Origin: Haematococcus lacustris
Taxonomy: Eukaryota > Chlorophyta > Chlorophyceae > Chlamydomonadales > Haematococcaceae
Direction of reading: 5' to 3'
NCBI GenBank assembly: GCA_030144725.1
Contig: JASKMD010000004.1
Coordinates: forward strand, 1,655,983-1,719,982
Length of the DNA: 64,000 nucleotides
Position numbers and translations under genes: made by a program. Shown here piece by piece: positions 17,820 to 28,202 of this stretch (positions are counted from its first letter, which is position 1; every line of letters begins with the position of its first letter). A model generated the notes under the pieces. That model was given only the letters and a program-made list of their open reading frames with translations. It was not told the origin of the DNA and did not search any database.

Positions 17820-18447
17820 GTGCAGGCCAGGGAAGGCCATGGTTGACAAGACAAGGGGAGTGAAGGCTAGATGTGCCGGTTTGCAGAAAGCGAGGGAGGT
17901 TATGGCACAGCTCAGGGCTGCTGAGGCTGAGGCCAAGGCCCAAGCTGGTGCCGCTGAGGCTGAGGCCCAGGCACAGGTTGGTGTTGGCTAGAATGGGGCG
18001 CAAGCAATAGCTGTTGTTGCTGAGGCCGAGGCTGAGGCCCAGGCTGATGCTGTGTTGATGAGGCTGAGGCGTAGTTGCACCAGCTGCAGGCAGACCTGCA
18101 GCAAAGGGAGCAGCAGCTTGCTCACAACCCAGCAGCAACTACAGCAACAGGTTCAGGACCGCCAGCCGGGTGAGCTTCAGCGCAAGGAGCAGCGGCTGGT
18201 TGACTTGGTGGCGCAGCAGCAGCAACAGCAGCAGGAGCAGCAACTGACAGAGCAACAGCAGCAGCAGGCAAACCTTCACCAGAAAGAGCAGGATGTGACT
18301 GAGCGGCAGCACCAGCTGCAGCAGCAGCAGCAGGCGGACCTGCACTCCAAGGCACAGCAGCTAACTGCTCTCGCGCAAGGTTGGCAAGCCCACTTCAAGG
18401 GTGAGCTGTGTGGCTACACACTGCAGATGGACACACATGCACGGTGA
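17820..18447 (+). pseudogene. Coiled-coil, Ala/Glu/Gln-rich coding remnant
   Basis: After a possible acceptor (GTGCAG, about 17824) the plus strand encodes an Ala/Glu heptad-like stretch that stops at TAG about 17989. It then continues in other frames with Gln-rich coiled coil (Q-Q-Q-E-Q-Q-L-T-E-Q) to a stop near 18447. The frame changes suggest decay or unrecognised introns. The style resembles the coiled-coil ORF at 58.85-59.63 kb. I do not recognise a family. Confidence 0.35.
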
Positions 18448-19740
18448 TTATGACCCCAACCACATCAACCACATCAACTGCCAATCACTGAAGCTGCCCC
18501 TTGCCAAGCACTCGTGCCATGATTCTTGCCCACACGCCCACATGCGCAGGCTGTCCAATGCACACAGCGGCCCGTTCCTCTTCAAGCGCCCACGCCAAGA
18601 CACCACACTCACGCCCATGCCTTCTCTTCCAGCAGGGTGTGTAGCTCCCAAGCATTCCAACCCAGACACCCACCACCACACCTCCCACAAAAACATTGTG
18701 GGATGCATGTGTGCATGTACAGGCATCATCTTGTAGCCCCTGCATTGCGCATCCCTGGGCTGTCATACTCAGCTGTTGTGGGGGTCCACCATCGTCTGCT
18801 GCTGGCAGCCGCGCCCCCTCCCCCTCAGCCCAACCCAGTCCAGCCATTGCCAAACAACCCTGCACAGTGAGTGCTGCTGCCACTCGTGTTGTGACCCAAG
18901 GCAGCAGGCTGTGCCCAAGGCAGCAAGCAGTGTGTGGCAGCTGTGATTGTATCATCCAAGCAGCCAGAACCGTAGCCATAACGGTAGCCAGCCATCTAGC
19001 CCGCCCACACGCCCACCCGCCGCTGTTGCCATGCTGTTGCTGTTGTTGCTGCTGCTGCTGCTGAGTGCAGATTGGACGAGCATCGAGCAGCGGCATCAGC
19101 TATCGCTGCAGCAGCAGTGGCTGCTGTGCTAAAGGCAGCTGCCGCCTCAGAGGGAGGGGTGGGGGCAGGGGCAGCAGGGGTGGGGTCAGGGGCAGGGGCA
19201 AAGGCCAGTGATGTGGCCTGTGCGAGGGGCAGGGGTGTGGGCGGGGCCCGGGGCAGGGGGAGGGGGGGAAGGAGAGGGAGGGGCTACTTGTGCATGCAAC
19301 ACGTGCATGAGTGTACTATGCCTGCCGTGCATGAAGCCTGACAACACCACCCCACTAGTGCCCATACCCATGTTTCAAGACACTGTGAAGGAGGTGGATT
19401 ATGACAGAGAGTGTTATGAATTGTTGATGCGTTTCACCCCGAATTTATGCATGATGAGGTGGGCTGGGGCAAACTGTCCAACACACATTGTGCACAATAC
19501 TACAATGGCGGGGTTGACCCCATGTGGTCCCCATTACTCTCGGGCTCACCTGATAACGTGCTCGCAGACCGGTAACGCCTCACTGGGGTCCCAGTCCCTG
19601 CCCTGCAGCGCATTTGCAGTATAGGACCCCTCCTACAGCACCACCACCATCCTTGCACTGGGGTCAACAGGGGGAGCGACCAGCACCACTGGGCACAGCA
19701 GCAGCTGTTAACTTGACGAGGAGCCCGGAAGGTGAGGGAA
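18448..19740. other. No supported gene
   Basis: There are Gly/Arg- and Gln-coding low-complexity stretches (about 19020-19065 CTG-rich; 19150-19290 G-rich). A plus-strand open segment at about 19380-19590 could be an exon fragment (G-V-D-P-M-W-S-P-L), but I cannot assign it to a family. Confidence 0.25.
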
Positions 19741-19810
19741 CGGAATGCCATCAGGGGTGGAGTTTATAGTAATCAAGGGTGCGACAGATGATGCTGTAGT
19801 CATGAAGACC

Positions 19811-19999
19811 GAAGTGAAGGAGGTGAAGTGCCCAGTGGTGTGGGGTTTGCCCACGAACGTGCCATCGATGTGGGGGTTGTAGTCATCAAGGGTGCGACCG
19901 AGGTTGCTACAACTTGTATGTAGTAGCTGAGTGAGATTAACCACAGTCAAGCATGTTATTCCATGTTAAACAGGTTCTGTTTGTCTGAAGTGAAGGAGG
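19811..19999 (+). mobile_element. Fanzor-family 3' end, solo insertion with 13-bp TSD
   Basis: The direct repeat GAAGTGAAGGAGG at 19811-19823 and 19987-19999 flanks 163 bp that match only the 3' terminus of the Fanzor elements: GTAGTCATCAAGGGTGCGACC, then the CTACAA-CTTGT hairpin region, then GCTGAGTGAGATTA, ending GGTTCTGTTTGTCT. An older fragment of the same terminus lies immediately upstream at about 19743-19800 (ATCAAGGGTGCGACAGATGATGC), so one copy probably inserted beside or into another. It contains no protein-coding part. Confidence 0.75.
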
Positions 20000-20678
20000 G
20001 ATCACACTATGTTCCGTTTTGCACAGGGGTGTCGCGTTGTAAGCATGCGCTGTGGCCTGGTGCTTAGTAAGCGAGGTGTTCGCCCCACCGAGCCGGGCCA
20101 GAAGCGTTGGCAGCTGATGGGACAGGGATGTCGTGGGCGCAATTCACACGGATCCCCTTGTTACATGGGCTTGCTGAGACTCCTGCCGCTTGAAGACGGC
20201 AGCAGCCTGCCCCATGCATCACCCGCAAGCAACACCATGTCTCATGTTGCACAGGGGATTTGTTGTTGGAAGGCAAAAGGAGACGTGGTGAGCGTACTTG
20301 ATGCGACTTGGTCTGCTGCCTGGCACCACATGGCATCACACAAGGCCCTTACTCGTGTACTCAACCACTGGCTGCAGCTAGGGAGCAGTGCCCTACATGC
20401 CATACGGTTTACACTGCGCAATACCCCTCGCTTGCTTGCTATATCGCTGGATGGCGCAGTGTCCCACATGCATGCACAACTCCTCAGACCACTCTCGTGG
20501 TATACACCTCTACTCGTGTGCAAGCCCAAACACATGATCTCTCATTATGTGCCCGCTGGGGCAGACTCGTGTACTTTGTGTTGCAAGTGAATAGCTGGCC
20601 GCGCTAATGGGCTAAGCAAGCAAGAAACAACGGTGAGCGAGGCGGCAACACGGGAGGAGGAGCATCGATGCGCCCCGA
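20000..20678. other. No supported gene
   Basis: A 193-codon open frame (20009-20590, +) has no recognisable domain, signal or splice logic. The opposite strand is similarly open, so it is probably chance in GC-rich DNA. Confidence 0.25.
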
Positions 20679-22150
20679 TCAAGCGAAAAACATGGAATTG
20701 ACCTCCTCCAAGAGGATGCCGGCCTCCCGCGTGGCAGCAGCGACGGAGGGGTCGGGCGCGGTGACCGGCGACACCTCCGTCAGCCGGCGGGCAAGTTGGT
20801 CACGCGCTTCGCGTAGGTTCAACTTCAGCATATTCACAGCCGCGACGTCCTCGTTGGACCGCATGGAGTCAAGCGTGCCCTTGAGCCCCGCCACCGCGTT
20901 CCGAATCTCTGTGATCTCGCTGGCTGCAAGGCATCAAGACGAGCCATGTTCAGCTGAACGAGCATGTTACCTAAGACACCTAGGTATAGGCATGCGCTCC
21001 CATTAGGCATAGGAGACATAGACAACACAGACAACGAGGCAGTTGGGTGAAGATGCAAGGCGGCATGGTCGACCCCAAAAGTATGAGCTTGCTTACCTAT
21101 TTGCACAGCAAGGACATCTTGCTGGCCATAAGTGACCAAGGGCACGTTGTTGTCTGTGGCGGCAGCCATTCCGTCAGGCATGTAGCTGTCTTGGGTCACT
21201 CTGTTAGGAGGATCCGGAATGAATCCAGAAAGGACGTTGGCGGCCTCAGCAGGCAGCATGGTCTTCAAGTTTGCCAAGACATCCTGCTCCACAACGGCTC
21301 CACGTTCCAAAAACTCCAGTACTGTACTCTCGACCTCCTGAGGTCAGGTATAGTGGGTGGGACACATGCTGTGTACCAATGTCATTGCGCATGGTAATTT
21401 CTCAGCTGGCATCTGGTATCTGCAGAGCAATTGCTTGTATGCACTGCTAATGCCAGGTACTGACATCAAGCAAATGTATGTGAGGCTGTGTGCAAGCGCG
21501 CAGCGCTGTCAGCCTACAAGCTATATGAGCGAAGCACCACCCTCAGTAAGGGGCATAAGGTTGCGTTGGTCTGCCCGCTGATGCGAGCTGAGCTGATGAG
21601 GGAAGTGCTGACCTCGAGCAAGACGGCCTGCTTGTCTTCCACAGGGCGAGGATCCTGTACGAGCTCAACCAAGCGCTGCATGTCTCCTTGACTACAATGT
21701 AGAAAACACCAAGCAGCAATTGCTGGTTAGCAGGCAGACCACATCGACGGCATGGAGGACAGGCTGCAGAGGGCACTGCCCAACTCACAGTGTTTGGAGC
21801 CTCTCTGGCAAGCTTACTAAGGCGCCAGCACCAGCACGAGGGCCAAAGGTCAGGGCATCCCAGGGTGTAGCAGCCCACCTGCCTAACTTGTCGCCGAGCA
21901 CTGCGGAGATGCAGCACCCAGTACCAGATGGCCTCACAACATCGACTCAGGTCAAATCATCGCGGCTCACCAGCACTCAGGTCGACAGGAAGCTTCGGCG
22001 CTCCCTCCGACATAGCACGGGTACGCAGGTCTCGGCGAGCTTTTCTACTAGAGTGTGTGGCATTGCCAAGTGCGTGCCCCCTCGCAATCATGTCTTTGTT
22101 AGAAAGCAGTGCTCCAAATTCGCCTTCGCTGAAGCGAAAGATGAAAATGT
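20679..22150 (-). CDS. Probable plastid-targeted protein of unknown function
   Basis: I do not recognise the family. Consistent minus-strand exons are: about 21972-22150 (basic Ser/Arg/Ala-rich segment R-K-A-R-R-D-L-R-T-R-A-M-S, donor GTGAGC); about 21788-21850 (D-A-L-T-F-G-P-R-A-G-A-G); about 21606-21690 (M-Q-R-L-V-E-L-V-Q-D-P-R-P-V-E-D-K, donor GTCAGC); 21200-21337 (E-V-E-S-T-V-L-E-F-L-E-R-G); and 20679-20923 (alpha-helical, charged, ending S-M-F-F-A-stop). The basic, hydroxylated N-terminus with R-A-M resembles an algal chloroplast transit peptide, and the rest is helical and soluble. A further 5' exon may lie at about 22255-22455 (ATG, M-A-A-I-P-C-A-S-R-L). Some joins do not keep phase in my reading, so the model is approximate. 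Confidence 0.5.
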
Positions 22151-22670
22151 GAGCTTATTTGTCGACCGTGGTTGGCAGTGGGTGCTCCCTGGACACGCTG
22201 GTATATAACACAAAGCTTTCACTAGTACCTGGCGCATAAACTTGAGCCAAGTATTCTAAGGCATTGCCTTGCTCGAAAAGACGATTTGCTTAAAAGACAC
22301 GATGAAGGGGCCAACTCTTGGAGCAGTGCTTGTCTGAGCGCCAGAGCTAGTTTGGACCCACAAAGCGATAGTCTGGTGATATAATGGCAAACAGCGCCTG
22401 GGACGCATGCTATTGAGCTGCAACCTGCTGGCGCACGGTATGGCAGCCATCTCAGATGACGGGGGCGCTGCACTCTCTTTCCAACGATGCACTGCCTTGC
22501 ATCCATGGTACTGGTAGAGCCCCCTGCCACAAGAGCTTATGGGTGGGCAGGGGGAGAAGAAGGGTCTGGGCAGGCCTAAGGAGGGGGAGTGTGGGTAGAG
22601 GTGAAGGAGTGAGAGTTGCTGACTAGCATGCTTTGTCGTGTGGCACGTGCTTCATGGCACCACATCAGGC

Positions 22671-25600
22671 AGGGGGAAAGGCCTGACATGGTGGCAGGCT
22701 TCAGGCTGGGTGCAGTAGTCGCTGGTTCGTGTCCAGTTCTGGACACACTAAGCCCTCAGACCTGGCCTGCCTGCGCTCCATGCATGGCAACTTACAAGAC
22801 AAGAGCATGAAACAGCATACCTGAATGGCATTGATATCATCCACAAGCACCACCCTGTCAGGTGCCGGTCCTGTCAGGTGCCTGACCTGCCTCACAACAC
22901 CGCCACTGTGCACAGGCCCAGCAGAAATGACCAGCATTCACGGGCACAGTAGCATCCGCATCCGCTGCATTGCTGCAACATAATGCCCCTACTGCGGCAG
23001 CATCAACATACTTGCACTGGTATCAGCAGGGAGCCTGACCAGCATTGATTGCACAGTAGCATTTGCAGACTGGCAAGGCTCTAGAGGAGCTTAGCGGGCT
23101 TGAACAATGAGCAGAAAGCGCTGGGTACTTTCCAACTGCTGGCTTAGCTGCTGCCTGGCATCGGGTGGCACAACGGGGCTGCGTACTCAGCTGCTGGCTG
23201 CAGGCTGGGCCGAGCGCCCCCACATGCCATGCTGATGAAGGCCTTCCCACTCTGAACCTGCCTTGCTGCATACGCCCCCCTTTTCGGCCTATCCTACTAC
23301 TCTCCGCAGCGCCTGCAGCATCGGCGCCTGCGGGTAGACTGCCTCCTCGGACATGGCTGTTGCCGCCCCGGCACCAGTACTCCCCGATTGGTAACCTCGC
23401 GGCGCCCTGTCCGAAATGCCTCCCTACACTACCACCAACACATCACGAGCCTGTGTGCGGGTTGTGACTCGCCTCCCCACTTTCTCACTCGTGACGCCGG
23501 GAAATGCAAGCCGGCTCTTAAGCATCCCAACATCTCAGCTCTGAACGTAACCAGCTAAGAGACTATCATCTGCACCAGATCACAGCAAAAGATGGCCGTG
23601 TCCACCACCCAGACCTGCAGCCGCATCGCGCCAGCCACTCGTGGGCTGGCACCGTTGCGCACACCCAGCATCAAAGCTCTGCCAGCCAGGTGCGTCACGG
23701 CCAATGCGCCACCTCGCGCCCCGCGTATCGCTCGCTAGTTGCCTCAAAGCTGCCCGCTAACAGCGACTACCGAGCCAAGCCACGCTGACCTCTGACCGCC
23801 CACAGCCTTGACTGCTGGGTCGCAGGCGTTCCGTTGCCATGCGGTTCAAGGAGCGCTCAGAGCTTGAAGAGGAGCTGCTGCAGAAGGGGACTCCTTCCGC
23901 CAGCCAGCCGCAGGTAGTGCCGCCCGCCACTGTCTAACATCACAGCCGGGCTGAGGCACAGCCCTTGGGTAGCTGTGCTGGGATGTCATCACGAACTGGC
24001 CTGATGGCCACACTGGCATCCCTTGGCCGACACTCAGCCCCCAGCCCCCTCCTGCCTGCGCAGTCCCCCCCATCCAAGGGTGATGCTGGCGCTAGCGTGT
24101 CCAACTACATCACCACAGCGTCCATGCCACCTCGCTTCGACCCTGCTGAGCCAAAGGTCAGCAACCAACCCCTACCGACGCGACTCACAGCCTGCTGCAT
24201 GCTGGCGAGAGCAATGCACCAGTGCACCTGCTGCACTGCCACTGCCATGATTGCAATCAATGCGCAGCAGCTCCAGGCTATGTGCCCCCTTCATTGCCAG
24301 ACTCTCCTACCTAACCCTGCTTGCAGTTCCCTTGGTGGATCCCCGCCTTCACCCGCCGGCGAGAAATCTTTGCGGGCCGCCTGGCCATGGTGGGCTTCAC
24401 CGCAGCCTGCTTCTGGGAGGTAAGCTTACTGGCCACTACCAAGCCGCACCTGCACCACAGCAGCCCATGTAATCACTCACCCCTGGTGATGCTGCCAGAG
24501 GCCTGGGCATGTGGGGTCGTCATTTACAATTGACCCCCCCACTTCTCCTCCTTGCTGCATGTGCAGTATGCGATTCCAGGGCACCCTAACATCATGCAGC
24601 AGCTCACCATCCCCTTCCAGCTGGCTGGTGTGCCCTTCACTGTGGCCACTGCCGCCTCCCTGCTCTCGGGCTTCATCTCCTACAGTGCCCTGGCAGCCCT
24701 GGGACCTTGGAGCCCTAGCTTTGACCCACGCAACCTGCAGGTGGGGCATCACATCAGCATGGCTGCAGCTGCTGCTGCCTGGGGTGTGTGTGCTGGGTCA
24801 GCCAGTGAACAGAGTTCCCTCTCTCCCACGAACCAGCTGGCCACACTCTCGTGCTGCTCAGGTGGTGAGCTGTGCCTGCAACGTATATGATGATTTGTGC
24901 AGGACATCATGCGCCGCCCCGCTGGCCCCCCTCAGGATGATGTGAGCCCTGTGGATTACAAGCGCTGGCTGGGTATCACTGGCCTGGGGCACTTCACCAA
25001 GGCCAACGAGCTGTTCAATGGCAGGTCAGTGCCGCATGGTGGTGATGCATGTTGTGGCACCACAAGCAAGTGAGGGCGGTCCCTGGAGAAATGTGTCATG
25101 GTTGGTGGGTTGTGAGTCTTGCAAAGAGGTGAAGCGTAACACCTGCCAACAACTAATGCATGATGTGCACTGATGTGCAGGATGGCCATGCTGGGGTTCC
25201 TTTTTGCCATCTGGAACCAGATGGGCATCGGTGGTCTGGCTGGTCCTGGTCCAGTGGCGCAGGTCGGTGGATATGAAGTGACATTACCCTAGCGATTCCT
25301 TCCTAATTCTGACATTGATGTGCCGCGACGTTGCAGTAGGTCAGCCACCATCAGCCCACAGCTGCGCATGCTTGTATGTGAGCATAGTGATGAGCCTGGT
25401 GCTATCTTTCCATTTCCGACTGAGGTCCATGTCGTTGTTCTGCAGGTGGGGCTGTTCTTGGGGCAGCTGCCAACTCAAGCCTTCTATGATGGTATCCCCA
25501 TGACGGTGAGTGGTCCATAGCCTGGCATAAAAGCCGCTGCGGCATGTGTTGCGCTTGGTCGCACTAGTGTGATGTGTGCTGGGGTGGGTGGGGGAGGAGG

Positions 25601-26013
25601 ACAGGTGTATGGGAGGTGGAGGTGTGGAAACCATTGGTCACCAGGTGCTGGTGTACTTGCTGCTTCTGGCTGCAGTTTGCGCTGTGGTCCCTCCTGTGGG
25701 GTGGACTGGCTCTGGCCCAGGGCAAGCTGGGCAACCCCGAGGGGGATTTGGACATCTACTGAGTAATCCCTACTGTTGCCACAGGCATTTTCAGCAGCTA
25801 ACGTGCTGACTAAGTTTTGCATGGCACATGCGATCAAGAGTTGACCATGGTTGTACTCCTGCAGCTTCTACATACATTTTGACATTGCTTATTCAACTAA
25901 GCATGGATTAGACATGGTGATGCATGCGGTATGTTGACGCACTGGTGGTTGAGTTGTGAACAGAGGAGTGATTGGTGAGATTGTGGGTGGTAATACATGT
26001 ATGATGGAATGGT
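22671..26013 (+). repeat. Left arm of 3.3-kb inverted repeat
   Basis: This segment matches the reverse complement of 28203-31547 almost base for base, with scattered substitutions and small indels. The outer limit is where GGGAAAGGCCTGACATGGTGG meets GGGAAAGGGGCATGGTGG. The inner limit lies near ATTGTGGGTG...ATGGAATGGTAC. The arm holds one complete LHC-like gene plus about 0.9 kb of upstream sequence. Confidence 0.92.
23592..25762 (+). CDS. LHC-superfamily protein (PsbS/LHL4-like), left copy
   Basis: A thylakoid chlorophyll-binding-family protein, probably photoprotective rather than an antenna. Nine exons keep frame: 23592-23689, 23826-23913, 24064-24156, 24327-24419, 24567-24740, 24903-25024, 25181-25262, 25446-25505 and 25676-25762, giving 298 residues. 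The N-terminus is an algal transit peptide (Ser/Thr/Arg/Ala-rich, with R-R-S-V-A|M as a possible cleavage site). Two ExxxxGRxAM-type helices are visible: R-E-I-F-A-G-R-L-A-M-V-G-F and F-T-K-A-N-E-L-F-N-G-R-M-A-M-L-G-F. Each is followed by another hydrophobic helix, so four helices as in PsbS. F-T-K-x-N-E-L-F-x-G-R is PsbS-like, but the rest diverges, so LHL4 or another LHC-like group is possible. It ends D-L-D-I-Y-stop. Confidence 0.85.
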
Positions 26014-26719
26014 ACAACTATACAGTCATCGGGTAAGCCCGAACCAGGTTTTGTAACCACCGGAAAAGTTGATGTGTAACGCTCGGTTGTTATGCGATCG
26101 TTGTTTCATCACTGCTAAGCTGTAGATGCAGCCAACAAGGTAAATTGCCAGGCAATAGTAGCAGCTGTACTAGATTAGGTTGCAAGAAAAAAGTACATAA
26201 GGGGTTACATATGTAGGCAGCAGAAAGGTGGGGTTGTTTGCCAGCAGCAGCAGCTGCAGCAGATGGATCAGCCTGCTGGGACCATGCAGCAGCCCAGCTC
26301 TAGTGCCACTACACTAGAGGTGTTGCGCCATAGTGATACCGGTGATAGTAAGCTAAGGTGACAACATTGTGCCTAAGACCATATACATGACAATGCTACA
26401 AATATTCTGCCTGTCTTGCTGTGGGTGCACGAAACTTATCAAGCACCTGTGCAAGTCCAGCGATGGCCTCACCCCAACTCTATTGGTGGCATTGTCGCCC
26501 CACTGCACCGGTGGTCTCCCATGTGTGGAAGCTAGTTCTTCCTGAACCTGGTCAGTGGCAGGGGATGGGGCGGGGGCAGGCAGGCAGGAGGGTGAGGGGC
26601 AGGGGCCAAGGGGTGAAGGTTGAAGACCGCAGGGTTGGGTTGGAGAGGTTATCCCCTAATTGCTTTGTCATGGCCCACATGCTCGTCTTCTCTCAGCTGC
26701 TGGCAGCGCGGACTTGCAG
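26014..26719. other. Inverted-repeat spacer, left part; LHC 3' flank
   Basis: TGTAA sequences at about 26044 and 26076 could polyadenylate the left LHC-like gene. A Gln-rich short open stretch (26240-26300) and a possible upstream PMI-derived segment (26421-26700) are not strong enough to call. Confidence 0.35.
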
Positions 26720-27134
26720 GTCAAGTTGAGGAAGGGCCAGGCCATCTACCTCGCTGCCAATGAACCCCACGCGTACTTGGCAGGCGAGCCTCTAAGCCCC
26801 CTCCCCACCCCTTGGCTTGGCAAGGCTTGCTTGGCACAGGGCGAACAGCTGCACCAGGCTGCTTGGGTGTGGACCTAGCAAACATGTTGTACCTGAGCAT
26901 GTGGTCGTTTGTCGTCACGCATCTGTCACACAATGTCACACATCCCGGCACCCCCTTGGCACACATGGTCACACATACTCACTCGCATGTCCAGGAGGCC
27001 CTGGGTCTTGGTGCTGCCCACCGCAGGCCAACTCATGGAGTGTATGGCGGCCAGTGACAACGTCATCCGGGCTGGCCTCACTCCAAAGTTCAAGCACACG
27101 GAGGTCCTCTGCAGCAGCCTCACCTACATGCCTG
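26720..27134 (+). pseudogene. Mannose-6-phosphate isomerase (type I) fragment
   Basis: Two joined exons encode the family signature around the metal site. Exon A, 26720-26783, gives K-G-Q-A-I-Y-L-A-A-N-E-P-H-A-Y-L-A-G. Exon B, 27027-27134, gives [19 protein letters not shown]. Both are typical of PMI (fructose-6-P/mannose-6-P interconversion, zinc-dependent), and the join restores G-x-L-M-E-C-M-A exactly. The intron between them has a GC donor (GGCAG|GCGAGC). No other PMI exons are found, and 75 bp downstream the GGGGC array begins, so this is a partial gene cut off by the array or a fragment brought in by rearrangement. Confidence 0.8.
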
Positions 27135-27208
27135 GTGCGCTGAACCCACCATCGCCACCGCCTTGACACACCAGACAAATCATGTGTACAAAGTGTAGCC
27201 TCTGGCCC

Positions 27209-28055
27209 GGGGCGGGGCGGGGCGGGGCGGGGCGGGGCGGGGCGGGGCGGGGCGGGGCGGGGCGGGGCGGGGCGGGGCGGGGCGGGGCGGGGCGGGGCGG
27301 GGCGGGGCGGGGCGGGGCGGGGCGGGGCGGGGCGGGGCGGGGCGGGGCGGGGCGGGGCGGGGCGGGGCGGGGCGGGGCGGGGCGGGGCGGGGCGGGGCGG
27401 GGCGGGGCGGGGCGGGGCGGGGCGGGGCGGGGCGGGGCGGGGCGGGGCGGGGCGGGGCGGGGCGGGGCGGGGCGGGGCGGGGCGGGGCGGGGCGGGGCGG
27501 GGCGGGGCGGGGCGGGGCGGGGGCGGGGCGGGGCGGGGCGGGGCGGGGCGGGGCGGGGCGGGGCGGGGCGGGGCGGGGCGGGGCGGGGCGGGGCGGGGCG
27601 GGGCGGGGCGGGGCGGGGCGGGGCGGGGCGGGGCGGGGCGGGGCGGGGCGGGGCGGGGCGGGGCGGGGCGGGGCGGGGCGGGGCGGGGCGGGGCGGGGCG
27701 GGGCGGGGCGGGGCGGGGCGGGGCGGGGCGGGGCGGGGCGGGGCGGGGCGGGGCGGGGCGGGGCGGGGCGGGGCGGGGGCGGGGCGGGGCGGGGCGGGGC
27801 GGGGCGGGGCGGGGCGGGGCGGGGCGGGGCGGGGCGGGGCGGGGCGGGGCGGGGCGGGGCGGGGCGGGGCGGGGCGGGGCGGGGCGGGGCGGGGCGGGGC
27901 GGGGCGGGGCGGGGCGGGGCGGGGCGGGGCGGGGCGGGGCGGGGCGGGGCGGGGCGGGGCGGGGCGGGGCGGGGCGGGGCGGGGCGGGGCGGGGCGGGGC
28001 GGGGCGGGGCGGGGCGGGGCGGGGCGGGGCGGGGCGGGGCGGGGCGGGGCGGGGC
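27209..28055 (+). repeat. (GGGGC)n pentanucleotide array
   Basis: About 846 bp of GGGGC with only two one-base phase slips (near 27520 and 27777). It is G-rich on the plus strand and has strong G-quadruplex potential. It lies in the spacer of the inverted repeat. The Gly/Ala/Arg and Pro/Arg/Ala frames through it are not genes. The true length may differ because such arrays assemble poorly. Confidence 0.97.
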
Positions 28056-28202
28056 AAGTATTGCGTCACTTCCTGCTATCGAAAAACGCTGCACTTTGTA
28101 GAGATTAGTCATATGTTGAAAACTCGTGATTGACACAGTCATATCTCCTACAATAGTCTTTGATTGCCACACCTGAAGCAACATTTCATTAGTGCAGAGG
28201 GA

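Noticed and set aside
20009..20590. 193-codon plus-strand frame
   Set aside because: No domain, no splice logic, and the opposite strand is equally open.
23592..25762. Naming the LHC-like gene PsbS
   Set aside because: The FTKxNELFxGR motif fits, but the luminal loops and the rest diverge, so I kept PsbS/LHL4-like.
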